Positions 44,930-53,281 of a DNA stretch of 64,000 bases are shown here, piece after piece; the first letter of the stretch is position 1, and each line of letters opens with the position of its first letter. The DNA is from Alkalinema pantanalense (GTDB taxonomy: Bacteria > Cyanobacteriota > Cyanobacteriia > Leptolyngbyales > Leptolyngbyaceae). The position numbers were made by a program, and so were the translations under genes. The notes under the pieces were generated by a model. The model was not told where the DNA came from and made no database searches. It saw nothing but the letters and a program-made list of their open reading frames with translations. The DNA lies in contig NZ_JBLZFX010000030.1 of the NCBI RefSeq assembly GCF_050753345.1, positions 1 to 64,000 on the forward strand, given 5' to 3'.

Positions 44930-45043
44930 AAATCACACCTACCGACTGAATTTGAGGGTCGCTTACAGCAAGAATCGCCTACAGAAAAACATTGCTTAGA
45001 GCAAGAATCACGTTTAACGCAAAGATCACGCTTAACGCAAGTA
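44930..45043. repeat. Degenerate short tandem repeats
   Basis: Units like GCTTACAGCAAGAATCGCC, GCTTAGAGCAAGAATCACG, TTTAACGCAAAGATCACG and CTTAACGCAAGTAA follow each other at about 44960-45042. They lie between the amidotransferase gene and a MITE-like repeat. Confidence 0.5.
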
Positions 45044-45193
45044 ATACCAAATCAACTTGTGATTGCAACACATAACGATCCCCCCTAACCCCCCTTAATA
45101 AGGGGGGAATTCAGTCAACTTGTTTCAAAGTCCCCTTTAACAAGGGGGATTTAGGGGGATCGAATCTATAGCATTGATCAATCAATTGGGTAT
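45044..45193. repeat. Dispersed MITE-like repeat, copy 4 (complete)
   Basis: It begins ATACCAAATCAACTTG and ends CAATCAATTGGGTAT, imperfect terminal inverted repeats. Two CCCCCCTTAATAAGGGGGG and CCCCTTTAACAAGGGGG hairpins lie inside, with GGGGGATCGAATCTATAGCA at the right. It is about 150 bp and upstream of cysK. Confidence 0.75.
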
Positions 45194-45318
45194 GACCCGA
45201 ACTTCGAGGCGCGATTAAAACGCTGAGCAGCGATCAAAACACAATGGTCTCAATCCCGCATGTCCTCGATTCTAGCGGAAACTTGTCAGAGTAAAGTTGA
45301 GATTCACCATTTTTATCT

Positions 45319-45342
45319 ACGGTTATCCGATGGGAATACCGT
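45319..45342 (+). promoter_or_regulatory. Sulfur palindrome, copy E (before cysK)
   Basis: ACGGTT and TACCGT flank ATCCGATGGGAA. It lies 43 nt upstream of the cysK ATG and continues into TATATT, with the arms extended by TCTAC at the left. Confidence 0.7.
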
Positions 45343-45385
45343 ATATTATAAAGCTATCCCGTTACGTTGATAAAAATTGGGTTCT

Positions 45386-46354
45386 ATGGGAATTTTGGAT
45401 AGCATTACCGATGCGATTGGTTCTACCCCTTTGGTGCAACTCAATCGCATCCCCCAGTCAGAAGGCTGTCTTGCAAAGATTGCACTCAAACTAGAAGGAC
45501 TGAATCCCTCTGCATCCGTCAAAGATCGCATCGCCCTCAGCATGATTCGATCGGCGGAAGAAGAAGGACTGATTAAACCCGGTGAGTCGATATTAGTAGA
45601 ACCCACCTCTGGCAATACCGGTATTGCTCTAGCCATGATTGCCGCTGCTCGGGGATATCGCCTCATCCTCACCATGCCGGAAACCATGAGTATTGAACGC
45701 CAACTCATGCTAAAAGCCTTTGGGGCCGAACTGGAATTAACCCCCAGTTTAGGGGGGATGCGCAATGCCATCTCGCGGGCAGAAGAAATCGTTGCAACCA
45801 CGCCCAAAGCCTTCATGTTGCAGCAATTTCGGAATTCCGCCAATCCTAAAATTCATCGAGAAACCACGGCTGAAGAAATTTGGGCAGATACTGATGGTCA
45901 CGTCGATATTGTTGTGGCTGGGATAGGCACGGGTGGCACCATTACTGGCGTTTCTGAAGCCCTCAAAGCCAAGAAACCCAGCCTACAAACGATCGGAGTT
46001 GAACCCGTTACCAGTGCAGTTCTAACCGGCGGCAAGCCCGGAGAACACAAAATTCAAGGCATTGGGGCTGGATTTATTCCACCGGTTTTGCGTCTAGAAC
46101 TGATCGATGAAGTCATCACAGTGGCCGATGATCATGCCATTCGCTATGGCCAAAGACTCGCCAGAGAAGAGGGCATTTTGTCTGGAATTTCTTCAGGAGC
46201 TGCGCTCTGGGCGGCTGTACAAATCGGCAAACGAGCTGAGAATGCCAATAAACTCATTGTCGTCATTCAACCCAGTTTTGGAGAACGCTACCTCAGCACC
46301 CCGCTATTTAAGGATCTCGACCTCTATCATCAACCCCGCTTGGCTCCCTGTTAA
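45386..46354 (+). CDS. cysK: Cysteine synthase (O-acetylserine sulfhydrylase)
   Basis: The 322-residue PLP enzyme has the lysine motif LNPSASVKDRIA (Lys about 42), TSGNTGIALA, AGIGTGGTITGVSEAL and SGISSGAALW. It makes cysteine from O-acetylserine and sulfide. A nearby in-frame TTG at 45377 is less likely than the ATG at 45386. In Firmicutes CysK is the sensor partner of CymR; a Cys-free Rrf2 protein is encoded in this window. The sulfur palindrome precedes it. Confidence 0.9.
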   Translation: MGILDSITDAIGSTPLVQLNRIPQSEGCLAKIALKLEGLNPSASVKDRIALSMIRSAEEEGLIKPGESILVEPTSGNTGIALAMIAAARGYRLILTMPETMSIERQLMLKAFGAELELTPSLGGMRNAISRAEEIVATTPKAFMLQQFRNSANPKIHRETTAEEIWADTDGHVDIVVAGIGTGGTITGVSEALKAKKPSLQTIGVEPVTSAVLTGGKPGEHKIQGIGAGFIPPVLRLELIDEVITVADDHAIRYGQRLAREEGILSGISSGAALWAAVQIGKRAENANKLIVVIQPSFGERYLSTPLFKDLDLYHQPRLAPC

Positions 46355-46440
46355 GCATCACACGTCTTATGTGCCTCATCGTCCTAGTGCCGATTCCGTG
46401 ACTTGATCCTAACTATTACTATCTGAGAAAGATTAAATCC

Positions 46441-46464
46441 CCGGTTTTCCGACCAAGAAACTGG
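46441..46464 (+). promoter_or_regulatory. Weak sulfur palindrome (copy I), before acireductone dioxygenase gene
   Basis: CCGGTT, TTCCGACCAAG and AACTGG align with copy F (ACGGTT, ATCCGATCAAG, TGCCGT). It lies 37 nt upstream of the ATG. The arms are degenerate, so affinity would be lower. Confidence 0.4.
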
Positions 46465-46501
46465 GGTATACTAAACTTAACCAATCTACACCTAAAGTTC
46501 T

Positions 46502-47044
46502 ATGGCACATCTTTTGCTAGCTGGCGGAACGATTCTATCTAAGGGACAAGAAATTGCCGCTCATCTTGCCGAGATTGGGGTTGAGCTACACCATTGGAGT
46601 CTAGGTGAGCAACTCGATTCCTCAGAACTTTTGGTGCAGCAAGATGGGTTAACCGCTGTAGAAAAACAAAGTCTTCTCTGTCTCTATAGCCAGAACTTTA
46701 AAGCCCTGCAATATCAGACAAACTGCCAATGGTGTGAAGTTGCGATCGTCCATCCCGGCAATAGCCAATTACTATCCTTAATAACGATGTACGATCGTTT
46801 GCACTATCATACCGATCCCGAAATCTGGCATTTACTTTCGGGGGAAATGCTGTTTAGATTTATTTGTCCAGATGGCAGCGAGATGCAACTACAACTTGAA
46901 GTTGGTGATTACTTACAGATTCCAGCCTTTGTAGAACACGCATCCAGTCCTGGCGCAACCCTCTCCTACCAAGCAGTTCGGTACTTTATCACTGCAAAAG
47001 GTTGGGTCCCCCATTATTCAACCCCCGTACCGTTTTCCCGCTAG
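46502..47044 (+). CDS. mtnD: Acireductone dioxygenase (methionine salvage)
   Basis: The 180-residue cupin has the ARD metal motif LHYHTDPEIWHLLSGEMLFR (His, His, Glu) and the second His in LQIPAFVEHASS. The enzyme oxidises acireductone to formate and the 2-keto acid that becomes methionine, recycling sulfur from methylthioadenosine. The other mtn genes are not in the window. It follows cysK by about 150 nt. Confidence 0.8.
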   Translation: MAHLLLAGGTILSKGQEIAAHLAEIGVELHHWSLGEQLDSSELLVQQDGLTAVEKQSLLCLYSQNFKALQYQTNCQWCEVAIVHPGNSQLLSLITMYDRLHYHTDPEIWHLLSGEMLFRFICPDGSEMQLQLEVGDYLQIPAFVEHASSPGATLSYQAVRYFITAKGWVPHYSTPVPFSR

Positions 47045-47084
47045 TAGAGAACTAGTAGAACACTTACAATTAGATAATTCAAAC

Positions 47085-47113
47085 ATCGGGCGATCGTTAA
47101 GCGATCGCCCGAT
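47085..47113 (+). terminator. HIP1-containing terminator after mtnD
   Basis: ATCGGGCGATCG pairs perfectly with CGATCGCCCGAT around a 5-nt loop and is followed by TTTT. The stem contains a HIP1-like octamer. Confidence 0.8.
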
Positions 47114-47191
47114 TTTGGTTAATTTGGTACTGATTGATCCTCCTCATAGGCCCAATAGGAAGAATGCCAGAGACCCGCTAGAAGAAGAACC

Positions 47192-47623
47192 TTAGCGTAG
47201 ACTCGCCATGCAATCTAGATTCGTCAAATTGGGCCGACGGAAATAGGCCATGGCTTGCAATCCCATACTCTTACAAACCTCTGCACAACGACGGCATAGA
47301 GCCGCACAATCCGCTAACTGTTGGTTTTGAGGAACGGACTCACAGACAGCAGCGCACTTTTCACACATTTCAGAACACAGTTGGCAGGTTCTTCCCATGA
47401 ACTCTGAGCCATCGGTGATCAGGTTAACTGTCATTACACACATTTCAGAACAATCCCGCAACAAACAGAGAAGATTAATGTCTGTCTGTTGATCCTGTTG
47501 ATTGAGGTATTCATTCAATGTGGTCATTGTCATCTCGTGACAGCGATTACAAATGTTAATGCAGTTTTGCATTTCTACACTCATAGTCATGGATGCTTGA
47601 GAACTTGCAGTTATAGACATCAT
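47192..47623 (-). CDS. Cys/Met-rich four-helix protein (DUF326/copper storage-like)
   Basis: The protein is about 143 residues with 16 Cys and 14 Met. Repeated helical motifs are CINICNRCHEM, CLLRDCSEMCVM, CQLCSEMCEKCAAVC and CAALCRRCAEVC. This is the pattern of DUF326/Csp3-type four-helix bundles that bind many Cu(I) ions. A role in copper storage is likely. In a sulfur-poor setting it stands out as very sulfur-costly. The start is ATG at 47623 after GAGGTGG; TTG 47662 is unlikely. Confidence 0.8.
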   Translation of the reverse strand: MMSITASSQASMTMSVEMQNCINICNRCHEMTMTTLNEYLNQQDQQTDINLLCLLRDCSEMCVMTVNLITDGSEFMGRTCQLCSEMCEKCAAVCESVPQNQQLADCAALCRRCAEVCKSMGLQAMAYFRRPNLTNLDCMASLR

Positions 47624-48083
47624 GATGACCACCTCAGTGAGCAGAAAGAATTCATATCTCAACAGTAATCATGACGCCTTGGGTCGTCAATACAAACGAG
47701 TGAAGTCATTAGAACATTCCCCTCAAAGTCCCCTCTACAGGTCAAGATTTTCCAGTACCTTTTGAAATCCCCTCTGTAAATGTGGGATTTTGAGGCGTCT
47801 AGGATCTCAACACCTGATTCTGGAAGGCCAGATTAATTTCCCACAATCGACTCTGGATTCTCGGAATCAAACCCCTTTGTACAATCTTTTTCACTTTGCA
47901 GCTTGTAAGCAGCCCGTTAATAGGACTGAAGGAACAGGAAAAACGTCCTTTATATGTCATGAGTTTATGACATATGACCAGAAATCCCATGGGGAAGTCA
48001 TCACGGAACCCATGGTAAAAACTTGCGATTTCTAGATTTGCAATTTTTAGAAAGCTGTGTAAATGTACTCAACAGAGTATACT
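47624..48083. promoter_or_regulatory. Gap with a perfect 9-bp dyad before the rhodanese operator
   Basis: ATATGTCAT (47952-47960) and ATGACATAT (47967-47975) form a perfect inverted repeat with a 6-nt centre. It lies about 110 nt upstream of palindrome copy F. A short open frame at 47790-48035 spans it and is not convincing. CAAAGTCCCC and AAATCCCC repeats at about 47720-47780 resemble MITE pieces. Confidence 0.45.
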
Positions 48084-48107
48084 ACGGTTATCCGATCAAG
48101 TTGCCGT
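48084..48107 (+). promoter_or_regulatory. Sulfur palindrome, copy F (before rhodanese gene)
   Basis: ACGGTT and TGCCGT flank ATCCGATCAAGT. It lies 63 nt upstream of the rhodanese ATG. The right arm carries one change (TGCCGT for TACCGT). Confidence 0.65.
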
Positions 48108-48170
48108 AGATTCTACAGTCGATCGCCGTAGATTACGCTGCGATCGTCCAAACATTTCAGGAGAAAACCT

Positions 48171-49169
48171 ATGAAATTGGGTTCGATGGGGGCGAGAGGT
48201 CAACTGAGAAAACTGTCTGCCCCTAAATTTCTATCTTTGTTAGCAGTGCTGGTCGCCGTACTAGTGATTACACCTTGGGCCACGATCGCGCCAGGAACAG
48301 CAGCCACAAAAGCACAGATCCAGTTCGTTGCTCCAGATTGGGTAAAAGCCCACGCTAAGGACAAGAATTTACGAATTCTAGATGTACGGAACTCGCCATT
48401 AGATTACATTACGAGTCATGTCCCCAATGCCATCAATATTGCTGACACCGTTTTCCGGGGGCCCGATGGTTTCTTACCCGTGCAATATTGGGATACTGCT
48501 AAACTCGGCGATACTTTAGGTAAAGTAGGCGTGAACAATCAAAGCCATGTTTTAGTCTATTCCGACGGGCGGGATGTCTTGGGCGCAACCATGGTTGCTT
48601 ATTTGTTGGAGCGATCGGGTATTCAAAACATTGCCGTTTTAGATAGTGGGTTTGCTGGCTATAAAGGCTCTGGGCAAGCTGCTACCAAGGAGTTTCCTAG
48701 ATACTCACAACAGCGATTTACTGTCCGAGATAACCCATCCATTCGTGTCACACTGAACGATGTCAAAAACTTGATTGGCAAGCCGGGAGTAGTATTTATT
48801 GATCCCCGTCCAGGCGATTTGTTCCGAGGTGAAAAGGACATTTGGGTTCGTAACGGTCATATCCCTGGCGCACGCAATATCCCTTGGCCCACTTTTACGG
48901 AAGCGGATAATGCTCAGGATGCCCTAAAAAATCCTCACAAACTGAAGTCATTGGACGATATCCGCAAGTTACTGGCAGAGAAAGGGATTAAACCCACCGA
49001 CGATATCATTGTCTCTTGTAGTACTGGACGGGAAGCCACCTTACAATACGTTGTCCTGAAGCACCTTCTGAATTATCCCAAGGTGCGTATTTACGAAGGC
49101 TCTTGGACAGAATACAGTACTACGGATCTTCCGGTTGAAACTGGGCCAGAAAAGCCCATCAAGGCATAA
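48171..49169 (+). CDS. Exported tandem-rhodanese sulfurtransferase
   Basis: The 332-residue protein has a long signal/anchor (FLSLLAVLVAVLVITPWATI, about residues 22-41) and two rhodanese domains. The first has Asp-Gly in the active loop (VYSDGRDVLGA), so it lacks the catalytic Cys. The second has the active loop SCSTGREAT with the nucleophilic Cys. It is probably a periplasmic thiosulfate or mercaptopyruvate sulfurtransferase. It sits two genes before a thiosulfate-transporter-like gene. The mature protein has very little sulfur: one Met and the catalytic Cys. Confidence 0.88.
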   Translation: MKLGSMGARGQLRKLSAPKFLSLLAVLVAVLVITPWATIAPGTAATKAQIQFVAPDWVKAHAKDKNLRILDVRNSPLDYITSHVPNAINIADTVFRGPDGFLPVQYWDTAKLGDTLGKVGVNNQSHVLVYSDGRDVLGATMVAYLLERSGIQNIAVLDSGFAGYKGSGQAATKEFPRYSQQRFTVRDNPSIRVTLNDVKNLIGKPGVVFIDPRPGDLFRGEKDIWVRNGHIPGARNIPWPTFTEADNAQDALKNPHKLKSLDDIRKLLAEKGIKPTDDIIVSCSTGREATLQYVVLKHLLNYPKVRIYEGSWTEYSTTDLPVETGPEKPIKA

Positions 49170-49227
49170 CTTCACCAGAAGATCAGACCTTGAAAGAATG
49201 TTGACCGCAACGCAGGCATTAACAGCA

Positions 49228-49389
49228 ATGAAAACATTAAATATTGCGTGGGCAATAGCCCTAGTCAGCTGTACTAGCTTAGCGCTAGTTCCAACTTTGA
49301 TGGCACAACAATCCAATTCCGCTGATTTGATAAGTTGTACAACTTCCGATCCGCCCCCTAAAAATTCTACCGGGGGCAAGAACAGCTAG
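49228..49389 (+). CDS. Small exported protein
   Basis: The protein has 53 residues from the ATG at 49228 (63 from the ATG at 49198). A signal MKTLNIAWAIALVSCTSLAL is followed by a short Ser/Asn-rich tail. It lies between the rhodanese and YeeE/YedE genes on the same strand, and may be part of the same operon. I do not recognise it. Confidence 0.4.
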   Translation: MKTLNIAWAIALVSCTSLALVPTLMAQQSNSADLISCTTSDPPPKNSTGGKNS

Positions 49390-49492
49390 ATTTGAGTAAT
49401 TAACGCTTTGAGTCTCTTCAGGATCACGGTTTCTTGAGGAGACTTTTACTTGAAGAAACTTGTAGTAGTCCATAGGCATCTAGACTGCAATT

Positions 49493-50725
49493 ATGAGTAG
49501 CATCACTCCTCTTGATTCATCTGACAGTGGTTTCGATCGCCCCTCCAACCAGACCCCCCAGCGCCATTTCGCAATGATCGCATTAGGGGTGTTTGTGATG
49601 GGAATGGTTGGGTTGAGTCGTTATAGCTGGCAACAGAGTGCATTATTTTTGATTGGTGGACTGTTTGGCGTTACATTGTATCGATCGGGGTTTGGGTTTG
49701 CCTCCGCTTATCGAAAGTTGTTTATACAACGTGAAGTAACGGGAATTTACGCCCAGTTAGTCATGTTGGGTGTAGCAACGATTTTGTTTGCACCCGTATT
49801 AGCCGCAGGCTCGATCGGAGGGCAAGTCGTAAAAGGAGCTGTGGCTCCAATCGGGTTGCAAGGCATAATCGGTGCAGTACTGTTTGGTGTGGGGATGCAG
49901 TTTGGTGGGGCTTGTGGTTGCGGCACACTTTACACTCTGGGCAGCGGCAGTTTGTCTATGGGCGTGACATTCCTAGCCTTTTCAGTGGGTGCATTTGTGG
50001 CCAGTCTAACTCGCTCTTTCTGGGCTGGTTTGCCATCGATCCCCCCGATTTCCCTAGGAATGAATTTTGGGTGGCTTGGAGCAGTCGTACTACAACTAGC
50101 GGTGATCACGCTCATAGCCATTTTCTTGCGCTGGAGCCAATACAAGGGGATTTTTTCGGGATGGCGTTCATTAGAGATCAAGTCATTTTTTCAGTTTCCA
50201 GGGACAAGGCGATCGTGGTTATCCGATCGCTGGTCATTATTCGTGGGAGCCGTTTTATTAGCCATTCTTAATTGGTTCACATTAATTATCTCGGGACAGC
50301 CTTGGCGCGTGACTTGGGGCTTTGCATTGGGTGCTGCTAAGGTAGCCCTCTTTCTAGGCTGGAATCCCAATGGTTACCCTGTTTGGGGAACTGGGAGCGG
50401 ACAGCAAGCTCTGGGACAACCCCTCTTCACTGATGCCAGCATTGTGATTAACCTAGGAGTGATTTTAGGGGCATTAATCGCTGCATCTGCGGCTGGACAA
50501 TTTTTGATTAAGACCGCGTGGAACTTACCAGCTATTGCATCGGCTTTAGGGGGAGGCTTTGCAATGGGCTACGGCGCATTCTTGGCCTTTGGATGCAATA
50601 TCAGTGCATTTTTTGGGGGCATTGCTTCAACCAGTTTGCATGGCTGGATTTGGATTATTGCAGCCCTAGTGGGAACGGCAATCGGTCTCTGGCTACGTAG
50701 AAAACTAGGTTTCGAGGTCAATTGA
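49493..50725 (+). CDS. YeeE/YedE-family (TsuA-like) thiosulfate transporter
   Basis: The 410-residue membrane protein has about ten helices and the repeated cysteine motifs FGGACGCGTLYTLGSGSLSM and AFGCNISAFFGGIAST. These line the pore in TsuA, the thiosulfate importer. An N-terminal cytosolic tail of about 25 residues precedes helix 1. The gene follows an exported rhodanese controlled by the sulfur palindrome, which fits thiosulfate use. YeeE/YedE proteins may also handle selenium compounds. Confidence 0.85.
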   Translation: MSSITPLDSSDSGFDRPSNQTPQRHFAMIALGVFVMGMVGLSRYSWQQSALFLIGGLFGVTLYRSGFGFASAYRKLFIQREVTGIYAQLVMLGVATILFAPVLAAGSIGGQVVKGAVAPIGLQGIIGAVLFGVGMQFGGACGCGTLYTLGSGSLSMGVTFLAFSVGAFVASLTRSFWAGLPSIPPISLGMNFGWLGAVVLQLAVITLIAIFLRWSQYKGIFSGWRSLEIKSFFQFPGTRRSWLSDRWSLFVGAVLLAILNWFTLIISGQPWRVTWGFALGAAKVALFLGWNPNGYPVWGTGSGQQALGQPLFTDASIVINLGVILGALIAASAAGQFLIKTAWNLPAIASALGGGFAMGYGAFLAFGCNISAFFGGIASTSLHGWIWIIAALVGTAIGLWLRRKLGFEVN

Positions 50726-50738
50726 GCGCGTTGCAAGC

Positions 50739-51317
50739 ATGAAACATCTTTTAATCAACAGTAATGATTGGCAGACCATTTTGTTGAGACTAGCCATGGC
50801 GTTGTTACTGGGTGGAATCATTGGCCTCAATCGTCAACGAGGGGGACGATCGGCAGGGATGAGAACATTCATGTTAGTTAGTATGGGAGCAGCCCTTCTC
50901 GTCATGATTCCCCTACAGGTTGAAGATGATAGTTCATTTGCCACTGCTAATGCTCTCAGCCGTACTTTACAGGGGGTTGCCACTGGGGTTGGCTTCCTAG
51001 GTGCTGGTTTAATTTTGCAAGACCCCCCTCACCGAGGAGGCATCATTAAAGTTCGGGGGTTAACAACTGCTGCTTCAATCTGGGCGGCGGCGGGGTTAGG
51101 AGCCACGATCGGGTGTGGGCTATGGCAAATGGCCTTAATTGCATCATTTCTCATATTGATTACACTCAGTGGTGTGAAGCGGGTGAACCGCTCAATGAAA
51201 AAAGGACTTTTAAATAGGCATGTTCCGGATTGCCTAAAAATTCATCTCCATCGGAATACCCAATCATTCAGTGTGAGCAAGAAATCCAATGACACAAGCA
51301 CAATGGACGGCAGTTGA
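50739..51317 (+). CDS. MgtC/SapB-family membrane protein
   Basis: The 192-residue protein has the MgtC signature ALLLGGIIGLNRQRGGRSAG and RTFMLVSMGAAL, and about four helices (GVGFLGAGLIL). A polar C-terminal tail follows (HRNTQSFSVSKKSNDTSTMD). MgtC affects magnesium and phosphate homeostasis. It lies 13 nt after the YeeE/YedE gene and overlaps the next gene by 29 nt. Confidence 0.8.
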   Translation: MKHLLINSNDWQTILLRLAMALLLGGIIGLNRQRGGRSAGMRTFMLVSMGAALLVMIPLQVEDDSSFATANALSRTLQGVATGVGFLGAGLILQDPPHRGGIIKVRGLTTAASIWAAAGLGATIGCGLWQMALIASFLILITLSGVKRVNRSMKKGLLNRHVPDCLKIHLHRNTQSFSVSKKSNDTSTMDGS

Positions 51318-51960
51318 CGACTATCTGACGGATTTGTTGGTTCTACCGGATGCAGCCCTAGAAGCCGCACTCCAATCCACCATCGAGGCCAATCTACCCC
51401 AAATCAACGTTGCCCCTAACCAAGGAAAACTGCTACATATCCTGGCGCAAATTCGGGGTGCCAGCAAAATTTTAGAATTGGGCACTTTAGCAGGCTACAG
51501 CACCATTTGGCTAGCAAGGGCTTTACCAGCGGATGGCAAATTGATCACTCTAGAGGCCAACCCACACCATGCAGACGTTGCTCGCAAGAATCTTGAGCAG
51601 GCTGGACTGTCCGATCGGGTGGAAATCCGAGTAGGTCAGGCTCTCGAAACGTTGCCACAGTTAACCCATGAGGCTCCCTTTGATTTTGTCTTCATTGATG
51701 CCGACAAAGTCAATATTCCCCACTATTTTACTTGGGCACTCCGACTAACGCGGCAGGGCAGTGTCATTATTGTGGATAATGTGGTGCGTAAGGGGGGCAT
51801 CATTGATGCAGAGAGTCGTGATGAAAATATTCAAGGCGTACGCAAATTTAATGAGTTGCTCTCAGCAGAACCTCGCGTAAAGGCCACTGCAATTCAGACC
51901 GTTGGAAGCAAGGGCTACGATGGATTCGCGATCGTGCTAGTAATTGCAGATGAAGATTAG
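51289..51960 (+). CDS. SAM-dependent O-methyltransferase (class I, caffeoyl-CoA type)
   Basis: The 223-residue enzyme has the SAM motif ILELGTLAGYSTIWLARAL (about residues 63-81), DFVFIDADKVN and VIIVDNVVRKGGIID, as in the O-methyltransferase_3 family. It methylates catechol-like hydroxyls. It overlaps the MgtC gene, so it is probably cotranscribed. Confidence 0.85.
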   Translation: MTQAQWTAVDDYLTDLLVLPDAALEAALQSTIEANLPQINVAPNQGKLLHILAQIRGASKILELGTLAGYSTIWLARALPADGKLITLEANPHHADVARKNLEQAGLSDRVEIRVGQALETLPQLTHEAPFDFVFIDADKVNIPHYFTWALRLTRQGSVIIVDNVVRKGGIIDAESRDENIQGVRKFNELLSAEPRVKATAIQTVGSKGYDGFAIVLVIADED

Positions 51961-52389
51961 ATGCCAAACAAGTCAATCTTCTAAACCTATCTCATCGAAC
52001 AAGAATTCGACAACTTTAATTTCGACAATTTTAATGTTGCATAATCTCATTCCATAGCATCATCGGCACATCATTATTATTGTTGCAACATTAACTACAG
52101 CAAATTTATCAAGACTAAATCTCTTCGAAGCTAGTACTTTTGAGGAGATTTTTTAATGTCACGAGAACTGACTCCAAAAGAATAAATGTAGAAGATTAAT
52201 CACTTCTATTTATCAATATCACAATCAAGACTATTTGCTCTTATCAATTGAAGAGCATAGTCTTATATCATGGCGAAATTAAAGCTCCCCGAGCGATATA
52301 TCACGACCTTGATAGTTTTTGAGAATACCCAGGAATAACACCGAATCCCACTAAAAAGCTGCCATTACAATCACAATAAGGAGAGGATA
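51961..52389. other. Intergenic, AT-rich
   Basis: No gene is supported. TTGTAACATTAA-like and TTATAT stretches may include the promoter of the following CadD gene. The sulfur palindrome is absent. Confidence 0.4.
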
Positions 52390-53058
52390 ATGAACTGGCT
52401 AGAAGGCGCATTAATGACGGGTGTTGCCGCAGCTTTCGCAACAACCTTTGACGATAATATTTATTTGACCCTGTTCTTCAGCAAAGTGGATCGAAGCTTT
52501 CAGCCACGCCATGTGGTTATCGGTGAATATGTTGGATTTACGGTGTTGGTGGGTGTGAGTTTGGTCGGCTTTTTGGGACGGCTAGTGATTCCAGAAATTT
52601 GGATTGGCTTACTTGGCTTACTCCCTGTAATGATTGGGATTAGTCAACTGGCTACCTTAAGTCAGCAGGATCAACAGACCATTCAGACGGTCAGTAGTCA
52701 GCCCCAACTTCGCTCAGAGAAATCGCACAGATCCCCTGCCCCCCTCTGGAAAACACTGCGCGATCGGCAAACCTATCAAGTTTCAGCAGTAACAATTGCC
52801 AATGGTGGTAACAATATTGGTATCTATGTACCTTTATTTGCAGGTAGTACACTCCCGCATCTGGGCATCATTTTGAGTGTGTGCTATGCCACAGTGGGTC
52901 TATGGTGCTTCCTTTCCTATCACTTGACGCGGCAACCTAAAATCGCCTTTGCAGCTGCTCGGTATGCTAGGAAAATTTTCCCTTTCATTTTGATGTGGCT
53001 AGGAATGCGTATTTTGATTGACAATGAGTCCTATCGACTTCTCTTCGCAATGAACTAA
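52390..53058 (+). CDS. CadD-family (Cad) transporter, copy 3
   Basis: The 222-residue membrane protein has AFATTFDDNIYLTLFFS (about residues 14-30), IGEYVGFTVLVGVSLVGFLG and ANGGNNIGIYVPLF. The GGDN of the other copies is GGNN here. AAGGAGAGG precedes the ATG. It is the third CadD-like gene in the window. Confidence 0.8.
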   Translation: MNWLEGALMTGVAAAFATTFDDNIYLTLFFSKVDRSFQPRHVVIGEYVGFTVLVGVSLVGFLGRLVIPEIWIGLLGLLPVMIGISQLATLSQQDQQTIQTVSSQPQLRSEKSHRSPAPLWKTLRDRQTYQVSAVTIANGGNNIGIYVPLFAGSTLPHLGIILSVCYATVGLWCFLSYHLTRQPKIAFAAARYARKIFPFILMWLGMRILIDNESYRLLFAMN

Positions 53059-53281
53059 CAAACTTTATCCTCTCGCCAATAGTACCAGTACCCCAGAGAA
53101 CTGAAACTGTAACTGTAACCATCGATCGCAACCATTGATTGCAACCCAAATTCTCAGCGAGTCTACTAGCATTTTAGTCGATGTTTAAAGAAGTCAGTGT
53201 GAAACTTAATCATTAGTTGCTGAGCAACTAGAATTTTAGAATAGAAAAATTATCAATTTTTCACTAAAAAGAGACTCTCAT

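Noticed and set aside
47790..48035. 81-codon open frame before the rhodanese gene
   Set aside because: It spans a perfect dyad and lacks a ribosome site; an opposite-strand frame overlaps it, which suggests chance.
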